Assembly (NCBI GenBank): GCA_001792895.1
Contig: MARA01000001.1
Span: 3,224,001-3,288,000, forward strand
DNA length: 64,000 nt
Direction: 5' to 3'
Source: Lentinus brumalis
Taxonomy: Eukaryota; Basidiomycota; Agaricomycetes; Polyporales; Polyporaceae
The position numbers and the translations under genes were made by a program. Each line of letters opens with the position of its first letter. Within the stretch, counting starts at the first letter, position 1. This document shows, one piece after another, positions 24,465 through 36,280 of this stretch. The notes under the pieces are model-generated. The model did not search any database. It worked only from the letters and a program-made list of their open reading frames with translations, and was not told where the DNA came from.

Positions 24465-26233
24465 ATGTCCACTCACCGGCAACCACGAGAGCCAGTCTTC
24501 CCATTCACCTTCACCGCACCCATCCATGGATCCGTCCATGCGGTAGCCCCCCTCTCTCTCGACACAACCCTCCTCCCGGTGAGTAGAACGTTGTGGCGCA
24601 CGTAGCAATTACGAAGTTTGCCGGAAGACTCACTCCATCACTGCGCGACAGGTTACCGGTAGCGAGTCAATCACAACGACACAGGGCCTTCTCGCTGTCG
24701 GAGCGAATGTCCAACACCTTATACTGTCGCTCGCGGCCACCAGAGATCTGTCTTCTCTCATGAGAACATGCAGATACTTCCTAGAATTGGGGCTCCCTGA
24801 GCTCATTCGTCGTATCCCCGAGAAGGCCATCTCTTGCTTTGAAGCCGCCGTGTCCATCCGGGAGTTCTTACGCGTCAGGGATCGCGGACCATCTTCCCGT
24901 CGCCACCTCGTACGAGCCCTGTGGCTTGGCTTCCCGAAACCTGATCCCTATGCGGAGTCGTGCAACCCATTGCTATTCTGGACACCCGCTCCTGCCTTCA
25001 TAGAGGTTCTGCGACAGTGCCCGAACGTACGCCGCCTCCGAATCGGCAACTGGATGCATCATCTCCCTGTGGAGGACTTGATCCTGACCACCATCGCCAG
25101 CTGTACTTCCCTAGAAGATCTTACAATTCCGCTGTCATCCGACATGGGTGATCGGCATCTATCCAGTGTGGCCCAGCTTCCTCTCCGTCGATTGGTCCTC
25201 CGTCAGTCCTCCCACAAATTGAACCCACAGACGTCCGTTTTCCTGCAGTCTCTCTCGGAGACCGTAGCGACTCTCGACCGTCTGCTGTTACCTCCGGACG
25301 TCCACCGCCACTTCGTGAACATCCGGACACTAGGGTTATGGATGGACATGGACAACACCGTCATGGTCAAGGACATGCTGGCTTCCTTCCCCAACGTCTC
25401 CTGCTTCATGCTATGGTCAATTCCCGATCCCGATCCCGACTCCTCCCACTTATGCAGTGGTGACCTTGACGACATCGCACTCCGAGAACACAACCATTCG
25501 CAATGGCAGCTCAATCCATGGGCCTCGCTCAAATCGTTGTGGGCGGCCGAGTTGTGCGAACTCTACTGCCTTGGAGTGGCCCAACACGTCCCCTGCTTGT
25601 CTCTCCCGCTTGAGAAGTTCACGCCTTCCTTGTTACCCCAAATTCTCTCCGGGACGCGACCAAGGTTCCTGGAGCTCCGCGTAAACGAAAGCATTGTCGA
25701 CTTGGCGTATGGCTTCCCGACTTCTCTGGGAATCGAAGACGCGGCTCCTTCATCTCTCCACTGTCTGGCACTGCACTTCATTCGCGTTGATCTTATGTTC
25801 CCCACGCTATTCGTCTTGGTGAGTTTACCGCGTGTCGAACAGTCGTCGCATGTAAAGCCTCACTTACCACCATCGTCAGGATGCCCTTCACCGCTGCTCG
25901 GGAGCGAAGGAATTGTCTCTCACTCACCTCTTACTGCGGTACTCAACGGAGGACCCTATTGCTCAGGACCACAGCGACTTCCCTCCCCGAGCTAGGTTAA
26001 ACCCTGGCGTCTTTTCATGGCCATGGACTTCCGACTCGGAAAGCCTCCCTAAGGTAGCGCAGGCATTCCCATCTCTCCGTTGGATTGGACTGGATGTGGA
26101 CAGATGGGGCCTGAAGTGTTGGGAGGTGTCGCCTGCCAGACCCGTAACATCAGCGACATTCACTCAGGTGAGTGAACAATCTGGCAGACGGGTAGTGCAG
26201 GATATGCAGATGGATACGTTCAGCAAGCCCTGA
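24465..26233 (+). CDS. F-box/LRR-like protein, family copy 3
   Basis: Tandem paralogue of the preceding gene. The first exon gives FPFTFTAPIHGSVHAVAPLS. An intron opens at GTGAGTAG (24579) and ends GCGACAG before GTTACCGG. The main exon has the F-box-like QHLILSLAATRDLSSLMRTC, REFLRVRDRGPSSRRHLVRA and LRR-like strings (VRRLRIGNWMH, VNIRTLGLWMD, RPRFLELRV). The intron at about 25820-25880 leads to the C-terminal exon with SLTHLLLRYS, WIGLDVDRWGLKCWEVS and SEQSGRRVVQDMQMDTF. Frame and signature residues are intact, so it is probably functional. No ligand or substrate can be inferred. Confidence 0.75.
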
Positions 26234-26404
26234 ACGTGCTTGGTCGCAGTAGGTATACAGCAGTTCCGAAATGAGAATGTAGCCGGTAAACACACTATCG
26301 TATGGTACATCCTTTATAGTGTTACAGAGTAGATGGACTAAAGGTGGCCACAAACGTCAATGTTCATGGTGTCACGTCGAAGCAATAGCGTGCACAGGTG
26401 AAGT

Positions 26405-27864
26405 CTATGAAATCCGTAACCGATCGCCCAGGGTCTCCGAGAGCGCCTGCCCATGTTGGAACAAGACCTCCGAGCACCCGAGGACAGCGACACTCTCCAG
26501 CGTCTCCCCCAACCTTTCTCCGCAAGCCAATCCGTGAGCTCCACGCGCTCCCGAAGGGCCTTCACGATGGCGTCCCCGGTGACCCGCTGGCAATGCCACA
26601 CCTCGAGGTTCTGCAGGCAAGGCAGCCGCACGTGCAGGAGACCATCCGCCGTCCCGTACGTCGGTCTCGGACACGGGGCGAGCATGGCCACGACGCGGTC
26701 AGACATGTCTGAGCCGACAATCTTGAACTCGCGCAGGTGCCTGAGGTGGTCAAAACACCACCGGAAGTCCTTCGTGCGCATGTCGGCGTAGTCCATGTGC
26801 AGGACCTGCAGGGGCGGACGTGAACGCTTGAGAAGCATCCGCAAGCCCACGCCTGTCGCGTGATCGGAGCATGGGGACTGCGAGAAGTCGTGCGCCTCGT
26901 CTTCCGATTCGCCCTCGTCAGCAGTATCCTGCTGAGCCACATATGGCTCGGTGCGGAGTTCGAAGTCGACGTTCGTGTGCTCGAGATACAGCTCTTCGAG
27001 CGCTGGCACGTCGATGTGGGAGAGGATGGCGCGGACTGAGACGGTGCTCCGGATGAGCAAGACGCGGAGGTGAGGGAGTCTGGCGATGGAGAGCTGGCCC
27101 GGCTGAATGGGATCGCCCTCCTGTGGCCAGCCGGTGTAATGGAGGGACTCGAGGAAAGGCGTACATTGCAGGAAGCGAAGTAATCGGGGAATGTCGACCG
27201 TGACATCCATCGAGAACTCCGTGATGTACAACGCCTTGACGGGGATCGGCTTCATTTCCAACTGGAGTGGAAGAGCGTATACCGCAAAATGCAGCGAGAG
27301 CTCCGGTGGTCCGTCCGATGGGCTGTGTACGCGAAACATGTCCGTCTCCGGTCTGTCCTCCGATGCTTCAGAGTCGGTGTTGAGCCCGAGCGTGTCCAGC
27401 GCCGCCACGCCCTTGATGACGAGGTTGAGCTCGTCTACAAGACAGCTCCGTGCGCGATCGAAGGGATACTTCGTGAAGTCAAACTCCTCCTTGTGCCTCC
27501 CGGAGATGACGCACCGCTCCAGTCGCTGCATATGTGCAAGCACCGGTGATAGAAGGGGTAGAATCATGTCTGCCGTCTCTGTCTCGATCCGAACGTCGAA
27601 AGGAAGAGGGTCCGACTTCGCGATCCACCATCGAGCCTGCTCGTGCGCCATGAACGTGCCATTGCGTTCGTAGAGATAGATGTGCTGCCAGATGCGAGGA
27701 GATAGGAGACTGACGTCGTTCCAGTAGCGACATACGCGTCCGAGAATGGCCGGAGTGGGTTGGTCGGAAGGCTCATCTGAGCAGTGGGTGAAGATGCTGA
27801 TGAGCAGTTCCGGTGGCAGTCGAGCGATAGGTGAAATGGAGGACGACGGCGAGATATAAGTCAT
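26405..27864 (-). CDS. Classical F-box protein with a frame break near its C-terminus
   Basis: A one-exon protein with an N-terminal F-box (ARLPPELLISIFTHCSDEPS, then ILGRVCRYWNDVSLLSPRIW) and C-terminal LRR-like sequence (LHYTGWPQ, ARLPHLRVLLIRS, PCLQNLEVWHCQRVTGDAI). It converges tail to tail on copy 3. I start at 27864 (MTYISPSSSISPIA) because the longer in-frame N-terminus is low complexity. Near the end the frame reads LTDWLAEKGWG and then loses family character. One extra base in the five-C run at 26506-26510 (plus strand) would switch to a frame reading ETLESVAVLGCSEVLF and ending DRLRIS at 26405. As written, the uninterrupted frame stops at 26338. It belongs to the large Agaricomycete F-box family; the partner is unknown. 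Confidence 0.75.
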
Positions 27865-28406
27865 GAAGGTCGTTGTCCACGCCTGGGTTGGACGTGTCGT
27901 CTGGAGTAGCGTAGAATCAGGAGGTGAGGAGGAGGGGGAGAAGGAGAAGGGGGAGAGGAGATGCGAGCCCGTGCTGTCTTGACGTTTGTCCGGGCCGGCG
28001 GCTATGATGATGCATGTTCCCACGGCCTTCAAGTTCTCGCGAACGCGCAGGAACGCGCGCGCCGGCCTGAATACGATTCAGATGTTAGTTGTTACAGCTG
28101 TACAACACAGGGAGGAGAATCGAGGAAGTCTGCAGGAGAGAGGCGCATCGCGACGTAGCGTCCGACGCCCACGATAGTCCGCCATCTTCAACTTGTTGTA
28201 CCGTTCGCCGACGGGGAGAGAGGTCTGAGATGCAAGAGGATAGCGATTATGAGGTGATGAGGCCCGTACAATTACAAGGAACACGAGTGCTATGCGAGAG
28301 CCGAAAGCCATAGACAAGGAACATCAGTCAGAGATACACAGATGAAAACGATACACAGCTTGCAGATGCGAGTCCGACCACCAACACACGACACACGAAC
28401 ATCCGC
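27865..28406. other. Intergenic between F-box gene and RNR1
   Basis: The promoter of the minus-strand F-box gene and the 3' region of the reductase gene. Its near part is pyrimidine-rich on the minus strand and encodes the alternative low-complexity N-terminus. No separate gene seen. Confidence 0.4.
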
Positions 28407-31400
28407 TCAGCCCGAGCACATAAGACACGCCTCCTTGTTCTCGATCGAGCACATCAGCTTCGCCTGCTCGAGCTCACGTTCGCGCTGGCGCTGAAGAGCA
28501 GCAGCGAACTCGGGGTCCGCCTCAGCGGCCTTCTGTGTCCGCTCGTCGAGGGAAAGGGTAGCCGTCGCGTTGGCGAGAGCAGCGTCGTTGACGGCGGACG
28601 CAGGAGATGGTGAGGGAGGGTCCGAGGTGGGCGCGCCGTTCGCCGCATGACCGTTCGTAACAGGGGTAGCGAGCGACGGCGTGACGGGCTCCTGCTTGAT
28701 GGGCGTGGAAGGAGCGGGAGTGGCCGCACGAGCAACGCCATTAGCTTTCGCCTGGTTCTTCGCCGCGTTCTTGAGGAACGAGCTGTCGACGGTGAACTTG
28801 ATCGCCTGCGCAGCCGGGCGAGTACGGAGGTAGTACATGCCCGTCTTGAGACCCTTCTTCCAGCCGTAGAAGTGCATGCTCGTGAGCTGACCCATGGTCG
28901 GCGATTGCAGGTGGATGTTGAGAGACTGCGACTGGCAGATGAACGCGCCACGGTCCGCAGCGAGATCGATGACCTTCTTCTGCGAGATCTCCCAGACGGT
29001 CTTGTAGATCGCCTTGACGTCGTCTGGAATGATGTCGATGTTCTGGACCGATCCGTTGTTGGCAATGATCATGTTCTTCATGTCATCGTTCCACAGACCG
29101 AGCTCGACGAGCTCGCGAAGGAGCCATGGGCAGACGATTTGGAACTCGCCAGCAAGGACACGGCGAGTGTAGATGTTGCTGTAATCATCGTCAGCGATGG
29201 GCAATGAATGAAAATTATAGATGCTTACCTGGTGTAAGGCTCAAAGCACTCGTTGTTGCCGAGAATCTGGCTCGTCGACGCGGTTGGCATAGGTGCAAGG
29301 AGCAACGAGTTCCGGAGACCGTACTGGGCGACCTTAGCCTTGAGGCTGTCCCAATCCCACAGGTCGGTGGGAGTGACACCCCAGAGATCGAACTGGAGCT
29401 TGCCCTCAGAAGCGGGGCTACCCTCGTAGGTCTCGTAGGGACCGTCCTTCTTCGCCATCTCGCAACTAGCCTCCACAGCAGCATGGTAAATCGTCTCGAA
29501 GATCTGAAGGTTGAGCCTCCGTGCTTCGGCCGAGTCAAACGGCAAGCGGAGGGCCATGAACGCGTCAGCGAGGCCCTGCACACCAACGCCGATCGGGCGA
29601 TGACGCATGTTGGAGCGACGGGCCTCCGGGATGGGATAGTAGTTCTTGTCGATGATGCGGTTGAGGTTGAAGGCGACGACCTTCGCGACGTCGTGCAACT
29701 TCTGGAAGTTGTATTTGCCATCCTCGATGAAGGACGGAAGCGCGATCGACGCAAGGTTGCAAACGGCAGTCTCGTCAGGCGACGAGTACTCGATGATCTC
29801 AGTGCACAAGTTCGAAGACTTGATGGTACCGACGTTCTGCTGGTTGGATTTCCCTGCAACGACGGTAAACACCAACATTACGAACACTACCAGCGAATCA
29901 CTTACTGTTGGCGGCATCCTTGTAGAGCATGAACGGGTTACCAGTCTCGATTTGGGCCTCGAGAATCGCGTACCAGAGCTTCTGAGCCTCGATGGTCTTG
30001 CGACCACGGCCCTCGCGCTCGTACTGCTCATAGAGCGCTTCGAATTCCTCCCCCCAAACCTCATGGAGATTCGGCGCCTCGTTGGGGCAGAACAGAGTCC
30101 ACTGCCCTCCGCTCTCAACCCGCTTCATGCTATCGTTGTGTCAGTTACGCAATTGAGACTAGTCAGAAGACAACTCACAAGAGGTCGGGAATCCAAAGGG
30201 CATAGAACAAGTCACGAGCGCGAACCTCCTCCTTGCCATGGTTCTTGCGCAGGTCCAAGAACTCGAAGACGTCCGGATGCCACGGCTCCAAGTAGATGGC
30301 GAATGCACCAGGGCGCTTGTTGCCACCTTGGTCGACGTAGCGGGCGGTAGAGTCGAAGACGCGGAGCATGGGGACGATACCGTTGGAGTATCCATTGGTA
30401 CCAGCGATGTAAGATCTACATACGCATTATCAGCAGCGAGCTTAGCGGGAAGGACGCTTCAACATACCCAGTGCCTCGGATGTTGTGGATGTTGAGACCA
30501 ATACCGCCGGCAGTTTTGCTGATCATGGCGCAGTCCTTGAGGGTGGAGTAAATCCCCTCGATGGAGTCGTCCTTCATGCAAACTAAGAAGCATGAGCTCA
30601 TCTGAGGGTGAGGAGTACCGGCGTTGAAGAGGGTAGGTGAAGCGTGTGTGAAGTAACGCTCTGACATGAGGTGGTAGGTCTCAAGCACCCGCTCGATGTC
30701 ATCGCCATGTATACCGACTGCGACACGCATGAGTAGGTGTTGTGGCCGCTCTGCTACGCGGCCGTTGAGCTTCAGCAGGTATGAACGCTCCAGCGTCTTG
30801 AAACCAAAGCTGGAGGAGGAAGGTTATGGAATATGCCAGTGCGCTGATCGGAGGTCACTCACAAGTTGTAGTTGAAGTCGCGGTCGTAGATTACAGCGGA
30901 GTCGAGGACCTCCGCGTTCTTCATGACAATGTCGTAGGTCTCTTTGGAGATCATGCCGGACGGCTTGCCGTTCTTGGGGTTCACTTCAGGTAGTCATGGA
31001 GGTTGGTGATGATGCAGACAAGAGTAAGATGAAACACTCACCATAATGGTACAGATCGCTGATGACGGCGGAGAAGTTCTTCTTCGTCTCCTTGTGCAAA
31101 TTTGATACGGCAATGCGCGCGGCGAGGATCGCATAGTCGGGGTGTTTCGTCGTGAGGTACGCGGCAGTCTCGGCGGCGAGGTTCTATAATCAAGGTCGGC
31201 GCATGGTACATTCGGGAGAAAAGGGAGGGACTCACATCAAGCTCGACTGTTGTCACACCAGGGTAGACACCAGCGATGACCTTCTGCGCGACACTGCGAC
31301 GCGTCAAGACCAAGAACCCGATACCACACAAAAAATGGCTCACCTGACGGGATCCACATGGTCCTTGTCGAGGCCGTAGCAGAGCTTCACTATCCGAGCC

Positions 31401-31654
31401 GTAATCTGGGATGGCCATGAGTGATGCGCGTGGCGAGGCGCGTGGTTGAAAACGAACCTTGTCAAACTGAACGCGTTCCTTGCGCCTTCAGACATCCCAT
31501 AAGTCAGCAAGAGCACTCAAGGAGGAATTGACACGTGTTGACACGCGTCGGGACGCGACTTACCCATCTAGAAGACGCACACGAAGGGGTCAGTCCTTGT
31601 TGGGCAAAGAGCTGCAGAGTGCGGTCGCTTACCTCGTTTGAAGACGTAGGCCAT
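28407..31654 (-). CDS. RNR1: Ribonucleoside-diphosphate reductase large subunit
   Basis: Class I reductase R1, which makes dNDPs from NDPs in the cytosol with the small subunit. The ATP-cone starts [20 protein letters not shown]. Later exons give [87 protein letters not shown] (read RHRP), [20 protein letters not shown] and a tail ending CLMCSG. The active-site NLC, NECFEP and redox CxxC residues are all present. An alanine/proline/serine-rich linker of about 100 residues precedes the tail and contains TPIKQEP, a SUMO-type motif. Reaching the conserved RDGRK requires a 4-nt microexon at 31564-31567 between exon 1 (31633-31654) and the next exon. Upstream lie clustered ACGCGT boxes. Confidence 0.95.
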
Positions 31655-31773
31655 GTCGATGGGTCTGATGGAAGATGTAGTATGGCCGACGTGTAGGTGG
31701 GGAGGAGGGGAGGAGGGGAGGCGGGAGAGGTGGTGGTACGCGGAAAGGGGAAGACGAGACGCGACGCGACGTC

Positions 31774-31928
31774 TTATAAGCGGCAGACGCGTGCATCACG
31801 TGCTGACTAATGAAGGCGCGATTCATTTTCAGTCAACGGACGCGTTGTTTGTGCTTGTAGTTTACGCGTCGCGACGCGTCTCATTAGCATATTTAGCTAG
31901 CAAGCTTACAGAGTCATAATTCACGCGT
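31774..31928. promoter_or_regulatory. Divergent promoter with five MluI cell-cycle boxes (ACGCGT)
   Basis: ACGCGT occurs at 31787, 31840, 31864, 31874 and 31923, with a sixth copy inside the reductase's second intron at 31543. TTATAA at 31775-31780 is a candidate TATA element, read as TATAAG on the minus strand. ACGCGT is the MBF binding site that drives G1/S transcription of ribonucleotide reductase in yeasts. Use of the same logic here is inference, but the density in about 140 bp is far above chance. The region lies between RNR1 and the gene at 32044, so both may share it. Confidence 0.6.
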
Positions 31929-32043
31929 ATTGCCCGCGGTGAAGCGCCTAGGCGCCTGTAAGTAGTCTCTCCGCGACCACCACCACCAGACACCACCGAA
32001 CGGTTCCCCGAACTCCTCTTGTCCCGTCGCGAGTCTGCCTGAC

Positions 32044-32713
32044 ATGCCCTCTCAACCCTACATCATCCATCCGTCTGATCTGCAATATGCGCCAACCATC
32101 ATGCGCGCCCCCTCGCCCTCGAGTTCGATCGGGACTGAGTACGGGCAAGACGACACCAACATGGTCGACCTGGAGCTCTCAGAGCGCGACTTCGCCAGGA
32201 AGTGTGAGGACGCCATCGGACTGGGCAAGCCACGACCAGAAGAAGACGAGGCGAACAGGGACCCTCTCGTTCACCCGCGTCCCCTGCGCCAGAAGCTCAC
32301 GCCGATCGAAGAGAAACGTACGTGTGATCTCCACCTCACTGTTTGTCGTCGCATCAGACCAGTCTTGACGGTCGGTCGTATCCGTGGCGTGTATAGAGAT
32401 GCTTGACCAGGTGATGGTCAGCCTGCGCGCTGCCGTCAAGCAGCTCGAGGAAGAGGAGTTGTTCGAGCAGACCGCGGTGAAGCCTGCCGATGTCGTGCTC
32501 GACGACCCCACGCCATCGACGGAGGACATAGACTCGATCTTGCAGAGTCTCATGGGACTGTCCGCGTCTTCCAAAGCGGACGAGGATCCGACGGGGCCCT
32601 CTACGGTTCAGCCGAGCCACTTCACTGGAAGGTCAGAGACAGTCACGCCGCAATGGGGTGCTGCGATGGCTGGACTAGCCACTTCTACGCCTGCGCGGCG
32701 GCCGAGAGCTTGA
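32044..32713 (+). CDS. Small acidic coiled-coil-like protein, unknown function
   Basis: Two exons joined across an intron of about 77 nt (GTACGT after 32317 to TATAG before AGATGCTT) give about 197 residues. The N-terminus is Ser/Pro-rich (APSPSSSIGTEYGQDD). The middle has a charged helix (LTPIEEK, QMLDQVMVSLRAAVKQLEEE) and the tail is disordered. I do not recognise the family. It is divergently transcribed from RNR1 across a promoter dense in ACGCGT boxes, so a cell-cycle role is possible by association only. Confidence 0.55.
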
Positions 32714-32925
32714 GCCTGTTTTTTGTCATGGATTCTCGGATATCGACTGGCGTTCAGGGCGATGTATGTACGATAGCTTGCATCTTATCTGCAGGAGGTT
32801 CCTCCCGGCCGCGACAAGTTCAACCCTCCAGTGTGCAGCATGCTCGTGTTCATACATAGAGTACATATACTAGTACAGGCGCAAATGTGGTACAGTGACG
32901 TTCCTTACCCATCCTTTCTGTGGCA

Positions 32926-35900
32926 TCACACGTCGTACGCGATCCGAGCACCGACCCACGCGTATGGATAGTTGTGCTGGTAGTAGTTACGCACGGTCTG
33001 TCTCTCCGCGAGACGGGGAATCGTCGCGTACGATCCACCGATCTGCATAATGTACTCAGCAAGCAATACTCAGACCATGTATGTAGCACTTACCACGACC
33101 TGATGGTGGGTATCAAAGAAGTCAGTCGAGAACCTGAGGGTGCATGTCAGTCATTTGAAAACGAGGAGGGAGAACAGAACGCGTACCCAGGGTATAGCTT
33201 CGACTGGATGAATCCATCGTGTTTCTCGAACACCGTGGACGTCCACTCCCACACGCCGCCATTATGACCCTTTCCTCCGTCCTTCGGGCCACCGGTACTC
33301 GCTCTATCATGATAGTTAACACCACACGTGGAATCTACCCGGAGAGCTGACTTACGGGATAGGGTGCCAGTTACGGAAACCTATGTTCGCTCCGCCCTCG
33401 TACCCGCACTCGAACTTGTCGAAGAACAGACGAAGCTCGGGCTCGGTCGGGATTCGTCCGCCCTTCACGCTGGCATAGGTCGACAAGTTGTCGTAGGACG
33501 TAATGATGGGCCATTGCTGCGCGATCTTGATGGGAATGGGCCCGTAGAGCGTACGGACCTAATGATCACTCGCTTAGGACCCGGAGTCTCTTCTGAAGCG
33601 CAGATGATAAGACTTACGAAAACCTCTCCGTCCACCTCGATCCAACTCTTCGGGAACTGCACCTTATCCTTGCCAGCCCCCATGTAGAATTCGTAGAACT
33701 GCCCATTAGTGACCGGACGCCATTCGATTTTGAACTTGTCAACATGGACGGTGCGCTCGGGATGCTCGTTATCCCAACCGAACGAATGGCCCAGGACGTC
33801 GGTGCTGTCATCATCCGCCTCGTTGTCGTCGTGCCCAAGAACGACCTCCGCGGGACCAAGCGTGACAGTTTGCGTTTGAGGCTGGGGTAGGCTATCCCAC
33901 GTTTCGGCGAGCACCTTCCATGGCGGAGGGAAAAACCCGCTGGGCGGAATGGTACCAGTCCCGGCACGCTGCAAGAGCATGTATAACAGGGTCTGTGGAT
34001 CGGTCAGACACAGTCTCGAGCGACAGTGGGGATATCTGAACGCACCTCAACATGATACGCCTCGTGCTCAAGTGTCATGAACAGCGCTCTCGCTATCTTG
34101 CGCGTGAGTGTGATCTTGCCGGAATCAATGTCACGGTAGAGGTTCAACACCCGCTCGCGTACTCTGGACTGGTACTCCAAGATGCTGGCAAGGGACGGCC
34201 AGTCCTCATCCCGCTGAGGCACCTCCGAATGCGGCTGGAGGAGAACGTAAGTCTGAGCATACACGATTTGATGACCGTCCCATCGCGCAGACTTACGTGA
34301 CATTGGGTGGGATCGTCAACGTTGGGATCGATGCCGCGCTGCAAATCAAATGAGTTTCCGTACACGGCGCCACACGAACGGTCATACCTCAAATATGTAC
34401 TTGAACTCCACAGGCTCCGTATCCGGCTCCTGCAGCAACTTCGACAGATGGATGGACAAGAAGGCCGGTATGTGACCGCAATAGAATAGGCAGATGTGAC
34501 GCAGGTCGATGGGCTTCTGGAACAACATTGACGGCGGTATCATCTGACGGGTAACGAAGTCCCAAGCGGCCCACATGTGCTGCCACTCCTCCACGGTGGG
34601 GAGGCTGAACGGCGAACGCGCCACCCTCTGACCGTCAGATGACTGAGGGACCTTCAAAAGAGGAAACATAAACTGCGGGCGTTCGAGGAGCCAAAGGGAG
34701 TAACCAGTAGCGCTATCAGTCCAACGGTTGATAGGGCGGAGGTTGGCATCCGTGAAAAGGGTATAGGCGTCCCGCTCAGAGAACTGATAACATGCGTCAA
34801 TTACGTGCACAGGTAGCAGAAGCGTGCGCTGCACCTTGTTAGAGACCTCCACACGGACAAGCTCGTCCTTGACGAAAGGAAATTCCGTCTTGGTGACAGG
34901 GTCGACGATGGTCTGGTCACAGATCGACTTGTAATATGCCTCGTGCCGACCTGAGCAGCTTCCGTGAGCAAAGAAGAATGAGGGATGCGTGCTGTATGAC
35001 GTACGGAGTTGCTCATTGTACCGTCCGACGTACTCCCACTTGTCCTGATCGAACAAATGTTCATCACCAAGGGCTCGGCCCGCGCATAACAGGCCGTTCA
35101 TGATGAAGGCCCTAGTGACGCCTTTGGGGTCGTTGTAAGCCCGTTCAATCTGCTGCGCATCGTCTCCGTGGTCCAGGCCGAGAAGTAGAGTGTCGCCTGA
35201 CCCCGCGCGCAATGGAAGGGACTGCAAGAAGGTGACATCCTCTCCGCGAGTGAAGTTCCCGAGCGAGGAGCCGAGGAAGAGGAGATGAAGCGGGTGCTGC
35301 GCTCCAGGCGTGGAGAGTGGCGTGACGTCAGTTCTGTCCGTTCGACTGCGAGAGGAGGTGTCAGAGCTGGGGGATGCACCCCGTGGCGCGCTGTCCACAG
35401 AGTACTTGGAGGTGAAGGAAGTATCGATCCTTGAGAGTGAATTTCGATCCTCCAGACCGCCCTCCTCTATGAACTTCAGGCCATCATCGTAAGTCCCACA
35501 GAGGCCGCTCGTAGAAACCTTGCCGGTGAGCTCGGCACCGACGTCGGACTTGTGCAACTCCATGAGGGTACGCTCGAGTTCACGTTTCTCGAGGTCAAGG
35601 GCGTAGTAACTGATGGGTGGGACAGGAGAGGGGTTGGGGACCTGTCGCGATAGTGCGCGCAAGATGAGGGACGTTTTCCTGAGTGCTCTGCGCCAACAAG
35701 GTCAGAATTTACAGAAATATATAGCACGACGGGGAACAAGTATCGAGATAAGATACGAAAGCGAGGAATACACGTGATGCCGTGACAGAGACCAGCCGCT
35801 TCGTGGGGGCTACACGATCCCTTGTTCAGGGACGCACGGACGATGTAGTGAGATAAACGAGATCCCCCAGATAAGCTCTGCAAGCAGTGGACCAACAATC

Positions 35901-36280
35901 GACGATCACTCTCCAAAATTGAGGAGAGAAGTCCGAGGGGACATACGGTATGAGACTCACCCAGCACCAAGCTCAACCACAATCCGCTCAGCCACACCAC
36001 CGTCTGATGTGCCGGAGAGCATCACTTGGACAATATCGTCGGCCTTGCTCTTGAGGATACGCTCCTCGGCCGGAAAGAGGTAGTACTCCGCTGCCTCCGT
36101 GGTTATGTCATCGTAAAGCCTGAGGCCGCGTTCATCGTAGAGGAGGAGGGTGGGGATAGTCTTCTGGCCTTGGGGCTGCGAGAGGCCTGCTAGGAGCTGG
36201 TCCCTGATGGCACTGTCCGAGAGGGATGCGTTACTGGCGTGGAGGTCGAGGATCTCGACAGGAGGGGCGTTGGCAGACAT
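32926..36280 (-). CDS. EGT1: Ergothioneine biosynthesis protein Egt1 (EgtD-EgtB fusion)
   Basis: Bifunctional enzyme that trimethylates histidine to hercynine and then forms the hercynyl-cysteine sulfoxide. The N-terminal half is the SAM-dependent histidine methyltransferase: TIPTLLLYDERGLRLYDDIT, VELGAG, HPLHLLFLGSSLGNFTRGE, DTLLLGLDHGDD and DEHLFDQDKWEYVGRYNEQL. The C-terminal half has a DinB-type segment with the iron-ligand pattern HEAYHVE, then an FGE/sulfatase-like domain: GHSFGWDNEHPE, EWRPVTNGQFYEFY, GRIPTEPELRLFFDKFECGY, GVWEWTSTVFEKHDGF and a final YPYAWVGARIAYDV. This is the standard fungal fused order. ATG 36280 (MSANAPPVEIL) is preferred to an upstream in-frame ATG. A TATATA element lies 66 bp upstream. 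The gene is split by many small introns. Confidence 0.93.
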
